Positions 36,342-45,316 of a stretch of DNA of 64,000 nt are shown here, one piece after another. Under the pieces are notes generated by a model. The model did not search any database. It saw nothing but the letters and a program-made list of their open reading frames with translations, and was not told the DNA's origin. The DNA comes from Turicimonas muris (GTDB taxonomy: Bacteria > Pseudomonadota > Gammaproteobacteria > Burkholderiales > Burkholderiaceae_F): contig NZ_NHMP01000005.1 in the NCBI RefSeq assembly GCF_002221595.1, positions 120,152 to 184,151 on the forward strand, written 5' to 3'. The translations under genes were made by a program, and so were the position numbers. Numbering within the stretch: the first letter of the stretch is position 1; each line of letters opens with the position of its first letter.

Positions 36342-37362
36342 ATGTTTGCGCAACTTGTCCAGTCATTGAACTGCAAGTTGGAATTTAATAATCTAGTTCA
36401 AAAACACGGTTCATGCCATGGAGCTAAAGGCTTAACAAGCTGGAGTCAGTTTGTAGCTATGCTTTTTGCCAGCTTACCGGTGCTGATTCATTAGAAGAAA
36501 TCGAGGACGGACTGCATTCCTGTATAGGAAAATTACAACAACTTGGAGCCAGACCAGTGGATCGTTTCGCGTTAAGTTATGCAAATAGCAAGAGACCTTG
36601 CCAGCTATATGAAGACCTTTATCACGCCTTGCCGAATAAATTTCGGCATGAATTCCAAGGCCGTCTCGGCCCCTGGTTTGCAAAATCCGTCTTTAGTTTG
36701 GATTCCACATCTCCTTATGTTTGAGAATGTTTGATTGGGCTCAGCACCGCAGAAGAAAAGAAGGAATCAAGCTGCATGCCTTGTTAAACAACGACACAGG
36801 ACTACCGGAGGTCATCGATGAGACAGCGGCCAAAACTAGCGATAGGAAAGGAGCAGCATTAATTCTTGACGGTCTGAGCTGCGGATCTATCGTCGTTATG
36901 GGCAGAGGCTACAACGATTACCGACTTTTTAAAGAACTCACTGACCCACGGGGCACCTTTGTCTCACGACTGAAAGACAATACTAAACACACACTGTTAA
37001 AAGATGCTCCTATCTCTGAAGCTGCCTCAGGCAAGTGGGGGACTTTACGAGATGACTTTTATTGGCCTCAAGCCGTAAAGGTCTGCGGACAAACCAAATT
37101 TAGAGTTCTTCAATGGCATGACGAAACAACGAAGAGATGGTCTAAGTTTCTGACAAATAATCGCCAACGGCATCCTCAAGAGACCGCCAATTTATACAAG
37201 GATCGGTGGCAAATAGAACTCTTCTTCAAGAAGATTAAGCAAAATCTTAAAGTTAAAAGCTTTGTGGACACCTCGGAAAATGCTGTTATGACACAGATTT
37301 GGACAACTGCTATAGCCGTAATAATCTTGGAGCTATTAAAGCGCAGAGCCTCCTACAAATGA
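36342..37362 (+). pseudogene. IS4-type transposase with two frameshifts
   Basis: Reading ATG 36342 gives MFAQLVQSLNCKLEFNNLVQ, a typical IS4/IS1480-type start with WSQFVAMLFA. Near 36469 a one-base loss moves the frame (the expected AQLTGADSLEEIE continues in the next phase). A second one-base loss near 36719, after FSLDST (first catalytic Asp), puts the remainder (MFDWAQHRRRKEGIKLHALL) in the third phase. The C-terminus has the exact Y-x2-R-x3-E-x6-K signature (YKDRWQIELFFKKIK). Inactive remnant, unrelated in detail to the intact element at 21863. Confidence 0.85.
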
Positions 37363-37677
37363 CAATTCTGGCGCTTAGCGCAATATTTCAGGATCAATTT
37401 AATGACCTGCAACGCCTCAGTGCAGTAGCCATCGAATCCTAATATACGGGAAAGAGCCGGAAAGTGTGGCCTTCCACCTCTACAAATGAGACTTTTCGGC
37501 TAGGAAGGCTTGTTTTTGGAAAAAACGAAATAATTTAGTGAAGGCTCGATGAGATCGAGCCCTTAAATTTGATTTGAAATTATTTTATAGCAGCGACTTT
37601 TTATAGATTATTGAATTCGTCCGCCCTGCACACTCCAAAACCTAACCAATTTTTAGGTTTTGGAAGTCTGCGTTGGT
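37363..37677. other. Intergenic region with two hairpins, IS remnant to pyrE
   Basis: No gene seen. GGCTCGAT-GAG-ATCGAGCC (37543-37561) forms an 8-bp stem. A second hairpin follows near pyrE. The first part probably belongs to the decayed element. Confidence 0.5.
37635..37663 (-). terminator. Terminator-like hairpin after pyrE
   Basis: CCAAAACCTAA and its complement TTAGGTTTTGG form an 11-bp stem about 15 bases past the pyrE stop. It lacks a clear T-run. Confidence 0.55.
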
Positions 37678-38349
37678 TTAAGCTCCGTAAGCCCTCCTGT
37701 AGGCCTCGATGGCTTTCTCGTATTGCTTAATTTCAGTAGCTTCTGAATTCTTCAGATAACTCATCAAGTCTTTCAAACTAGCAATTGAACAAACGGGAAT
37801 TCCGTATCGTTCTTCCACCTCTTGAACCGCCGATTTCTTTTTAATCGTTTCTGCATTGCCTGCACATTCCATCCTGTCCAACGCAATAAGAACGCCTGAA
37901 GGGACAGCTCCGTTGGCGCGGATAAGATCGACAGACTCTCTAACGGAAGTTCCGGCAGAAATCACGTCATCGATAATGACAACGTTACCTTGAAGAGGCG
38001 CACCGACAATGGAACCTCCTTCACCGTGATCCTTAGCCTCCTTCCGGTTGAAGGCAAACGGAAGATCTCTGCCGAGCTCGGCCATGCGGATTGCAACGGC
38101 ACAACCAAGCGGAATACCTTTATAAGCAGGACCAAAAACCATATCGCACTTTACTCGGCCTGTATCGATTGCAGCGATAAGAGTCTTCGCATAAAAATCT
38201 GACAAAGTATGAAGCATGGAGCCGGTGTTAAAAAGGCCCGCATTGAAGAAGTACGGGGACAAACGGCCTGCTTTCGTCTTAAACTCTCCGAATCTGAGAA
38301 CTTTTGAATCAATACAAAATTGGATAAAGTTTTGCTGTAGAGTGGACAT
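37678..38349 (-). CDS. pyrE: Orotate phosphoribosyltransferase
   Basis: A 223-residue PyrE: FGEFKTKAGRLSPYFFNAG near the N-terminus, GPAYKGIPLG, FNRKEAKDHGEGG (flexible loop) and the PRPP-binding motif VVIIDDVISAGTS. It makes OMP from orotate and PRPP in pyrimidine synthesis. It is divergent from xthA, the usual pyrE/exodeoxyribonuclease neighbourhood in betaproteobacteria. Confidence 0.96.
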   Translation of the reverse strand: MSTLQQNFIQFCIDSKVLRFGEFKTKAGRLSPYFFNAGLFNTGSMLHTLSDFYAKTLIAAIDTGRVKCDMVFGPAYKGIPLGCAVAIRMAELGRDLPFAFNRKEAKDHGEGGSIVGAPLQGNVVIIDDVISAGTSVRESVDLIRANGAVPSGVLIALDRMECAGNAETIKKKSAVQEVEERYGIPVCSIASLKDLMSYLKNSEATEIKQYEKAIEAYRRAYGA

Positions 38350-38411
38350 TTCAGGTAAGTAAAAAGTTAAATGATTAATCTTACGATTTTAGAATTTTTT
38401 CCAGTGTAAAA

Positions 38412-39200
38412 GTGCTACGAGTTATCACCATCAATACAAACGGCATCAGAAGTGCCTCTCAAAAAGGTTTTTTCAATTGGATGAAAGAACAAAATCCGGA
38501 TTTTGTTTGCATCCAAGAACTGAAAGCTCAAGAGTCTGATATTTCCGAAAATATTCGGAACTGCCCGGGCTATAACTTTTATGCACACTATGCTGCCAAA
38601 AAGGGCTACTCTGGCTGTGCCGTGTACAGCAAAGAAAAAGCCGACAGGGTCCGTTTAGGATTCGGCATTGAAGAGTTTGACAACGAAGGCCGTTACGTTG
38701 AACTCTCCTTCAAAAATTTTATTTTGATTTCAGTTTACTTCCCTTCAGGAAGTTCCTCGGATGAACGTCAACAAGCTAAGTTCCGTTTCTTGGAGGTATT
38801 CCTGCCTCACCTTCGTGAACTCAAGAAAACCGGAAAAGAAATTCTCGTTTGCGGAGACGTCAACATTGCTCACAAAGAAATCGATATCAAGAATTGGAAA
38901 GGAAATTTAAAAAATTCCGGCTTCCTTCCCGAAGAAAGAGCTTGGATGACTAACCTCTTTGATAACGAAGGGTGGTTCGACATCTTCAGAAAATTAGATA
39001 AACGTCCGGAGCAGTACACCTGGTGGAGCAACCGAGGCCAGGCCAGGGCAAAGAACGTTGGCTGGCGCATTGACTATCAGATTGGCACTCCCCTCATCTG
39101 CGATGCGGCTACAAACGCCTCGATTTATAAGGAAGAAAGATTCTCGGATCACGCTCCGCTCATTATCGACTATTTGTTTTCACCTGAACATGAAAGCTGA
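38412..39200 (+). CDS. xthA: Exodeoxyribonuclease III (AP endonuclease)
   Basis: A 262-residue EEP-fold nuclease: ITINTNGIRSA, CIQELKAQ (metal Glu), GRYVEL, SVYFPSG, GDVNIAH (Asp/Asn pair) and the terminal FSDHAPL (catalytic His). It repairs abasic sites and removes 3' blocks. It starts at GTG 38412. Its last bases overlap the start of the next gene. Confidence 0.94.
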   Translation: MLRVITINTNGIRSASQKGFFNWMKEQNPDFVCIQELKAQESDISENIRNCPGYNFYAHYAAKKGYSGCAVYSKEKADRVRLGFGIEEFDNEGRYVELSFKNFILISVYFPSGSSSDERQQAKFRFLEVFLPHLRELKKTGKEILVCGDVNIAHKEIDIKNWKGNLKNSGFLPEERAWMTNLFDNEGWFDIFRKLDKRPEQYTWWSNRGQARAKNVGWRIDYQIGTPLICDAATNASIYKEERFSDHAPLIIDYLFSPEHES

Positions 39201-39882
39201 ACAAGTACTATTTTCTCAGGGTTTCGGCACTCGCCATGAATGTGTCGGAATCATCGCCAACGGAAGATTTAAGGAAAACGGCGAGCTCGTTACCGATCCT
39301 TATGAAGAGATTGATACCGACAATCTCACTTTTGAGGTTGACGGCAAACCATGGAGATTCTTTGAAAAGGCCATCATCCTTCTCAATAAGCCTCAGCATT
39401 ACGAATGCTCTTTGAAGCCTCTGCATCATCCAAGCGTGCTTTCTCTTCTTCCGCCGCCTTTGCGCGTCAGAGGCGTGCAGCCTATTGGGCGCCTTGATGA
39501 AGACACAACGGGACTTCTCATTCTGACAGATGACGGCAAGCTCAATCATCGCCTGACTCACCCTAAGAAAAAAGTGCCTAAAGTCTATAGAGTCACTGCA
39601 AAGCATCCGATTACCGAGAAAATGATTCAGCAGCTTCTGGCAGGCGTAAAACTCGATGACTCCGACGAGATTGTTAAAGCTCATGAATGTTCTTTAATTT
39701 CAGAAAAAGTCCTGGATCTGACAATCTTTCAAGGCAAATACCATCAAGTAAAGAGAATGCTTGCCGCGGTCTCCAATCGAGTTGAGGCTTTAGAAAGAAT
39801 CAAATTCGGGAAATTAGATCTTCCGAAGGATTTGCCTCTCGGAGAATGGACTTGGGTTGACGCTCCTTCAGAGATTTATTAG
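39190..39882 (+). CDS. rsuA: Pseudouridine synthase, RsuA family
   Basis: A 230-residue protein. A short S4-like N-terminus (EQVLFSQGFGTRHECVGIIA) is followed by the RsuA-type catalytic domain, with the active-site Asp in PIGRLDEDTTGLLILTDDG and KVYRVTAKHPI and GKYHQVKRMLAA motifs. RsuA modifies U516 of 16S rRNA; the exact target here is inferred. ATG 39190 overlaps the xthA stop by 11 bases. A longer frame upstream lies wholly within xthA and is rejected. Confidence 0.87.
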   Translation: MKAEQVLFSQGFGTRHECVGIIANGRFKENGELVTDPYEEIDTDNLTFEVDGKPWRFFEKAIILLNKPQHYECSLKPLHHPSVLSLLPPPLRVRGVQPIGRLDEDTTGLLILTDDGKLNHRLTHPKKKVPKVYRVTAKHPITEKMIQQLLAGVKLDDSDEIVKAHECSLISEKVLDLTIFQGKYHQVKRMLAAVSNRVEALERIKFGKLDLPKDLPLGEWTWVDAPSEIY

Positions 39883-39887
39883 TTCCT

Positions 39888-41279
39888 ATGTCTGGTTCTG
39901 CTTCTTGGAAATCCCTCTTTAAGATTTATCTTCAGCCTGTCTGTCTGAGGATGTTTTTGCTTGGGTTTTCCGCCGGCCTTCCTCTTCTTTTGGTGTTAGG
40001 AACGCTAGGCTTTTGGCTTAGAGAAGCAGGAGTTGATTTAAAAACCATTGGCTTTATGTCTTGGCTTGGATTGGCCTATGGATGCAAGTGGCTGTGGGCC
40101 CCTCTTGTGGACAATATCAGCCTTCCTTACCTGACCGCAAAACTAGGTCAGCGCAAAGCGTGGCTTTCTTTTTCTCAGGTTCTCATCGTCCTCGGACTGC
40201 TTGGAATGGCTTTCAGCAATCCGCAAAACCAGTTGCTTCAATTAGGCATCTTTGCGGGGCTGACCGCCTTTGCTTCCGCTACTCAAGACATCTCATTGGA
40301 TGCCTATAGAATCGAAAGCGCCGCTGAAGAATACCAGGGCGCGCTGGCAGCTGCCTATCAAACGGGCTATCGCTTAGCCATGATTTGGGCCGGCGCAGGA
40401 GCTTTTGCCATTGCTGCCTTTGCTTCAAGGGCTGACGACGCCCTTACCTACGATCAGTTCGGCTGGACAGTAGCTTACACAGTAATGGCAGCTTCTATGG
40501 CGGTAGGCCTCTGTACAACGCTTTTATCCCCGCCTCCCAATGAGGCCGACAAAGAACATAAAGCAGAGCAACTGGCTCAAAACAAAACCGCAATCGATGC
40601 ATTTTGCCGTGCACATCCTAACCTTCCGCTTCCGGCCTCCAAAATTATCGGATGGCTAAAAGTTATCTGTCTTACTCCGCTTTATGATTTCTTCATTCGC
40701 TACCGCTGGCACGCCGTTGCAATTCTTCTTCTGATTGCAACATACCGCATCAGCGATGTTGTGATGGGAGTCATGAGCAATCCATTTTATCGGGACTTAG
40801 GATATTCAAAAGAAGAAGTTGCTGCTATTTCTAAAATCTTCGGCGTCATCATGACTTTGGCAGGAGCTTTCTTAGGAGGCGCTGTCGTCCTCAAGATTGG
40901 GGTTCTTAAAACTTTGTTCTTGGGTGCAGTTCTATCTGCTGCAACAAATCTTTTGTTTTCTTGGCTCGCTACCATCGGCCATGACGTAACCTTCCTGATT
41001 TTCACGATCAGTGCCGATAACCTTGCGGGAGGTTTGGCCAGCGCCGCATTTGTGGCTTATCTCTCCGGGCTTACGAACGTTGCCTATTCAGCGACTCAGT
41101 ACGCACTGTTCTCCTCAATCATGCTCATCCTGCCGAAATTCCTAGCAGGATTCTCGGGAGTAATCGTGGAAGCCGTCGGATACAGCAATTTCTTTATCGG
41201 TACTGCGCTGCTCGGCCTCCCCGTCCTGGTTTTGATTCCTCTTATTGCTTATTTGCAAAAGAAAAATCCGCTGCACTAA
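39888..41279 (+). CDS. ampG: AmpG-like muropeptide permease (MFS)
   Basis: A 463-residue major facilitator with about 12-14 helices. AmpG-type motifs include LLGFSAGLPLLLVLGTLGFWLREAGV near the N-terminus, LGLAYGCKWLWAPLVDNI, and ATQDISLDAYRIE with the family Asp-Ala-Tyr. It imports anhydro-muropeptides for wall recycling. It is five bases after rsuA. Its TAA overlaps the convergent UPF0149 TAG at 41276-41279. Confidence 0.88.
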   Translation: MSGSASWKSLFKIYLQPVCLRMFLLGFSAGLPLLLVLGTLGFWLREAGVDLKTIGFMSWLGLAYGCKWLWAPLVDNISLPYLTAKLGQRKAWLSFSQVLIVLGLLGMAFSNPQNQLLQLGIFAGLTAFASATQDISLDAYRIESAAEEYQGALAAAYQTGYRLAMIWAGAGAFAIAAFASRADDALTYDQFGWTVAYTVMAASMAVGLCTTLLSPPPNEADKEHKAEQLAQNKTAIDAFCRAHPNLPLPASKIIGWLKVICLTPLYDFFIRYRWHAVAILLLIATYRISDVVMGVMSNPFYRDLGYSKEEVAAISKIFGVIMTLAGAFLGGAVVLKIGVLKTLFLGAVLSAATNLLFSWLATIGHDVTFLIFTISADNLAGGLASAAFVAYLSGLTNVAYSATQYALFSSIMLILPKFLAGFSGVIVEAVGYSNFFIGTALLGLPVLVLIPLIAYLQKKNPLH

Positions 41280-41944
41280 CTTTCAGGTTCTTCTTCCTCG
41301 GCCAACTTCTCTTCTACATCCGGCGGAAGAGGATAACCTTTCATACCTTTTGCCATAATAGCTACGTTGTTCACAACACCTTCAAGCGCATCATAGAAAT
41401 CGTCATATATGATAGCCGTTTCTTCGACTTCTTCTCCGGCTTCATTCTGCGGTTTGCCTAAGATGGATTCCAGATTAGAAGTGCCTACCACTAAGGGATA
41501 AACGGAATCCAGGTCATTGAAGTTCAAGTTATTCGGGATGTCGTAAATGGCGCTGTAGAGACCATTAACAAAGGGGCTGAGGTAGCTGAGCTGTTCTTCC
41601 AGAGGTTCAGCAAGCAGCTCTTCAGTTTCCGGTTCAAAGCGTACCGGATCAACAACCTGAGAATTCTTAAGCTGTTCGTTGATTTCTTTATATCTCTTCA
41701 TCAGAAGCTTTCTGAGCTTCTTGAAGTCCTCAGTTTCAGCAATAGGTTTCCCATCTTTGGCAAATACTGCTTCAATCCAAACTCGATGTCCGGGAGCATC
41801 TGGCAAAAGAGCCCATCCGGTTAAAAAGCCGTCCAAAAAAGAAGCATCGATGTCATGCGGTCCGACTTCCTGAGCTACTGCTTCCGTCAGGCGTTCCATC
41901 TCCTCGAACTCTTCCATCGTCAGAGCATCGTTTTTAATTGACAT
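41276..41944 (-). CDS. UPF0149 (YecA/YgfB) family protein
   Basis: A 222-residue acidic cytosolic protein. The family core FLDGFLTGWALLPDAPGH is at residues 41-58, and a second helical region contains FVNGLYSAIYDIP. The function of the family is unclear. The C-terminal zinc-binding SEC-C motif that some members have is absent; the tail is Glu-rich. Its ATG overlaps the ptsI end by 11 bases, so it is translated with the PTS genes. Confidence 0.8.
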   Translation of the reverse strand: MSIKNDALTMEEFEEMERLTEAVAQEVGPHDIDASFLDGFLTGWALLPDAPGHRVWIEAVFAKDGKPIAETEDFKKLRKLLMKRYKEINEQLKNSQVVDPVRFEPETEELLAEPLEEQLSYLSPFVNGLYSAIYDIPNNLNFNDLDSVYPLVVGTSNLESILGKPQNEAGEEVEETAIIYDDFYDALEGVVNNVAIMAKGMKGYPLPPDVEEKLAEEEEPES

Positions 41945-43751
41945 TTTTATCCTCGTGTTTAGCCATGAAATTGTTTATTGCTGTCTTTACTTCAGCAGAC
42001 GTATTTTTTCTCAGCAGATTCTTGACAAACTTTTGGCACTCTTCCAGAGTCAATTTCCTAATCTGTTTTTTGACGGAAGGAATCTGCATCGCAGCCATCG
42101 AAAGTTCTTCAAATCCCAAACCGACAAAGAACGGAGCAAAATTTTTCTTTCCGCCCATCTCGCCGCACACTGAAAGCGGTTTATTGAGCTTCTGAGCCAT
42201 CTTTGCCGTATTGGCAATCAAATGGAGGACGGCCGGGTGATACTCGCTGTAAATCGGGGCAACGGATGGGTTTCCGCGGTCTACGGCTAACGTATATTGA
42301 ACCAAATCGTTGGTTCCCAATGACGCAAAATCTACCTCTCGAAGGAATGGTTCAGGACGAATGGCAACGGCCGGAACTTCTACCATAATCCCAACCGGAA
42401 CTTCAGGATTGAAGAGCTTTCCTTCTGCAGAAAGCTGTGCCTTTGCCGTCTCGATATATCTTTTTGCCTCAATAATTTCTTCTATGGAAGTCACCATCGG
42501 GAGCAGAATCTTGACGTTTTCTTTATATGCTGCGCGGAGAATGGCTCTTATCTGAGTTAAGAAAAGGGAAGGATTAGCCAAGGTAAAACGAATGGCCCTC
42601 AGACCCAAAGCCGGATTTTCTTCCTCTTCATTTAGAGCAGTCTGAGGAAGGTTAGCCGCCTTCGCCTCATGGGTCAGAAGTTTATCTCCTCCAACATCCA
42701 AGGTTCTAATAGTTACGGGCCTGCCGCCCATTGATTCGATAAGTTCTTTGTAGCTTTCATACTGCTCTTCCTCGTCAGGCAAACGGTTTCTTCCCATGAA
42801 CAGATATTCACTGCGGAAAAGCCCGACGCCCTGTGCACCCTGATGTAAGACTTCATCTAAGCCGGCAACCATGGCGATGTTGGCCAGAAGCTTAACCTTA
42901 TGCTTTTGGTCCTTTGTTTCTGCGACACGTCTACGGGCTCGGTAGAACTCAGAGTAAAGCTCTTCCTGCTCTTGGACTTGAGCAGTAATTTCCAGAATCT
43001 CTTCAGATGAAGGATTACAGATAATTTCTCCGGTATTAGAGTTTACGAATAGTTGATCGCCGTCTTGAATCTGACTTCTTGCTCCTGCAACCCCAACAAC
43101 GGCAGGAATAAACAATGTCTGCGACAGCACTGCAGTGTGGGAAGTCGGACCGCCTTTCTCTGTGATGATGCCCACCAGGTCAAGGTCTTCATATTCAGTC
43201 AGCCAAATCACGTCCGCCAAAGATAGGTCGTTCGTAACAAGGATGACTTCTTCTAAGGCCGTTCTAACTTCGGCCTGAAGCCGTCTCCCCTTTCCGAGAA
43301 GCTCTTCCTGCAGACGATTGACGGCATGTTCAATATCATCCCCGCGTTCTGCCAAGTAAGAGTCGGTCATGTTCTCGAAGACTGTCTTTACCTCTTCCAA
43401 GTGCTGCGCCAAAGCCCACTCCACATTAATCAAGCGCTCAGCAATAATATGATCAACCTCTTCTTTCATGGTTTGATCATTGATAAGCATCTTGAACATT
43501 TCCAAGAAGGACTTCAGCTCTTTCGGGGCTCTCTTCGGCGTTCTGGAGAGCATACGGTTAATTTCTTTATTAACGGAGGCAATAGCCTTAACCAATCTTT
43601 CCTTTTCTGGTTCTATTTGGTCAGGAGCGATGGAATACTGAGGGAGCTGTAAAGGAGCCATCGCCATTACGCGCGCTCTGCCGAAACCGAGTCCGCTAGA
43701 TACGCCTATTCCGCTAAGTTCCTTTCTGCCTGTTGCGCTGCTTTCCGTCAT
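41934..43751 (-). CDS. ptsI: PTS enzyme I (phosphoenolpyruvate-protein phosphotransferase)
   Basis: A 605-residue EI. The phosphorylated His205 lies in KGGPTSHTAVLSQ. The PEP-binding domain shows GVGLFRSEYLFMGR, RTLDVGGDK, NPALGLRAIRF, MVEVPA, SLGTNDLVQYTLAVDR and the catalytic Cys in SVCGEMGG. It transfers phosphate from PEP to HPr. It follows ptsH by three bases. No sugar EIIBC genes are nearby, typical of regulatory PTS clusters in Betaproteobacteria. Confidence 0.96.
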   Translation of the reverse strand: MTESSATGRKELSGIGVSSGLGFGRARVMAMAPLQLPQYSIAPDQIEPEKERLVKAIASVNKEINRMLSRTPKRAPKELKSFLEMFKMLINDQTMKEEVDHIIAERLINVEWALAQHLEEVKTVFENMTDSYLAERGDDIEHAVNRLQEELLGKGRRLQAEVRTALEEVILVTNDLSLADVIWLTEYEDLDLVGIITEKGGPTSHTAVLSQTLFIPAVVGVAGARSQIQDGDQLFVNSNTGEIICNPSSEEILEITAQVQEQEELYSEFYRARRRVAETKDQKHKVKLLANIAMVAGLDEVLHQGAQGVGLFRSEYLFMGRNRLPDEEEQYESYKELIESMGGRPVTIRTLDVGGDKLLTHEAKAANLPQTALNEEEENPALGLRAIRFTLANPSLFLTQIRAILRAAYKENVKILLPMVTSIEEIIEAKRYIETAKAQLSAEGKLFNPEVPVGIMVEVPAVAIRPEPFLREVDFASLGTNDLVQYTLAVDRGNPSVAPIYSEYHPAVLHLIANTAKMAQKLNKPLSVCGEMGGKKNFAPFFVGLGFEELSMAAMQIPSVKKQIRKLTLEECQKFVKNLLRKNTSAEVKTAINNFMAKHEDKNVN

Positions 43752-43754
43752 GGC

Positions 43755-44024
43755 TTACTGAGCCTCACCAAACTTATCTTCAAACATCTGTTTGAGTTCC
43801 GAGAGCATCTCATCTTCGTCGGTACCATCTCCGATTAAAGTCAGCTCAGTTCCCCGAGAAGCGGCCATCAGCATCACTCCCATGATGGACTTACCGTTAA
43901 CCTCTCTACGGCCATTGGTGATCTTCAAAGAACTGAGAAATTCATTAGCTTTTTGAGTTAATTTAGTAGCCGGTCGGGCATGCAGACCTAGCTTATTCAA
44001 GACGGTAACTTTAATTGTTTTCAT
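43755..44024 (-). CDS. ptsH: PTS phosphocarrier protein HPr
   Basis: An 89-residue HPr with the active His15 in LGLHARPAT and the regulatory Ser region NGKSIMGVMLMAA. It shuttles phosphate from EI to EIIA. Its start lies 14 bases inside the EIIA gene in another phase, so they are coupled. Confidence 0.96.
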   Translation of the reverse strand: MKTIKVTVLNKLGLHARPATKLTQKANEFLSSLKITNGRREVNGKSIMGVMLMAASRGTELTLIGDGTDEDEMLSELKQMFEDKFGEAQ

Positions 44025-44400
44025 TAGTTGTTCTCGTTGCGATTTGTGCTGCCTCAGAAGCCTTCTCCAGCAATACTTTCAGAGGCTGATTTCTGTAGCA
44101 AAGGAGTTTCATGAGAAGAGGGAGACTCAACGGAGCGATGCATTCGCAATTTTTTTCTTTTGCAAAGGCGCAAACGACATTGCCGGGCGTTGCACCAAAA
44201 ACATCAACCAGAACGACTTTCTGGTCCGCATCTATAGCATTCCAAGCTCTTTCGAGTTGCTCTTGCTGCAATTGCCGATCTTCGTCGGAATCTATATCCA
44301 CTGCCTCCACAGCCTCCAGTCCAGCAAAAATTTCTTTAGCAACTGAATTAAACGACGAGGCTAAGGGCTTATGAGCCACGAGTAGAAAACCTGTCTTCAC
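44011..44400 (-). CDS. PTS EIIA component, mannose/fructose family
   Basis: A 129-residue EIIA-Man-like protein: phospho-His10 in LLVAHKPLASS, and VDVFGATPGNVV matching the family DxFGGSP element. It accepts phosphate from HPr. Without a partner permease it probably acts as a sensor of PEP status, as proposed for betaproteobacterial EIIA-Man proteins next to ptsH and ptsI. It is the first gene of the ptsIIA-ptsH-ptsI-UPF0149 run. Confidence 0.9.
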   Translation of the reverse strand: MKTGFLLVAHKPLASSFNSVAKEIFAGLEAVEAVDIDSDEDRQLQQEQLERAWNAIDADQKVVLVDVFGATPGNVVCAFAKEKNCECIAPLSLPLLMKLLCYRNQPLKVLLEKASEAAQIATRTTNENN

Positions 44401-44888
44401 AAAGAATACTCCTTCAGAATCACACTAATTTTAGACAAAGTTTTCAATTCAGGAGTGGTATAAAACCGAAAAAGAACAACCTTGAGTACCTTCAACGACG
44501 CCGCATACAAGAAATTCTCTGCCTGTTCATCCTTTTCCGGTCAGAAATAACCTCTGAAATCTTATGAAGGCAAAAGTGAAAGCCGAAGAAAATCTCTTCG
44601 CCGCTATGAAGGAGAAGTTACCAAATTGATGGATTTTTAACTTGTTATTTTCTGCAAACGGTTACAGGATTAAATGTAAGGCAGCCATAAACTAAAGATC
44701 TGGGCTCTTTAAAGGAAGCACTTCCGCCTTGTATCATATACTTTTGAACCTGAAAAAGCTACAGTGTTTGGTTGGTCTCTTTCGCTCCTAGTAAAATCAT
44801 TTGAACATATTTAACTGCTTCCCGTTTCAGAAAACTTATAAAACGAAAAGCATTACTTGAAATTTTTAGTTTTTATGGAGGATTCCGA
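44401..44888. other. Divergent intergenic region between the PTS cluster and the DUF1840 gene
   Basis: 488 bases with no supported gene. It should hold the promoters of both flanking transcription units. A 21-codon frame at 44565 has no ribosome-binding site and is not annotated. Confidence 0.45.
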
Positions 44889-45245
44889 ATGGCAATCATC
44901 ACATTCCGTTCTAGAGCAGCGGGCGAGATTTATATGTTTCGCGAAACAGCTGAGGAAATCTTTAAAGTATTTGGCAAACCTTTAGGCATCCGCGGAGTTA
45001 TAACGCCTGAAGAGATTCCTGCCGCTCTTAAGGCTCTTCAGGTCAGAATTGAAAAAGAAAAAGAACTTCTGAAAGAGGTTAAAGCCAAGGAAGACAAAGC
45101 CTTCAGAGAAGGAAAAGATTTAGACAAAGAGAAGAAATCGGCGATGGAACAAACTGTCTATTTTACTCAAAGAGCTTACCCCTTTGTTGAAATGCTTGAA
45201 CGCTCTCTTAAAGAAGATGCTCCTGTTACTTGGGGAGTTCCGTAG
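44889..45245 (+). CDS. DUF1840 family protein
   Basis: A 118-residue protein beginning AIITFRSRAAGEIYMFRETA, the recognisable DUF1840 start found across Betaproteobacteria. A Lys/Glu-rich helical middle is followed by QRAYPFVEMLERS. Function is unknown. GGAGG sits eight bases before the ATG. It is monocistronic with a terminator. Confidence 0.88.
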   Translation: MAIITFRSRAAGEIYMFRETAEEIFKVFGKPLGIRGVITPEEIPAALKALQVRIEKEKELLKEVKAKEDKAFREGKDLDKEKKSAMEQTVYFTQRAYPFVEMLERSLKEDAPVTWGVP

Positions 45246-45274
45246 GGAATGAAAGTCTGCTATGGTGAATGAAA

Positions 45275-45302
45275 CTCCATCTTAGAATGGAGCTTCTTTT
45301 AT
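45275..45302 (+). terminator. Terminator of the DUF1840 gene
   Basis: CTCCAT (45275-45280) pairs with ATGGAG (45287-45292), followed by CTTCTTTTA, 30 bases after the stop and just before the convergent dsbG-like gene. Confidence 0.75.
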
Positions 45303-45316
45303 ATCCGTATGGCCTT

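Noticed and set aside
44565..44630. 21-codon frame upstream of the PTS cluster
   Set aside because: No ribosome-binding site and no sign of conservation.
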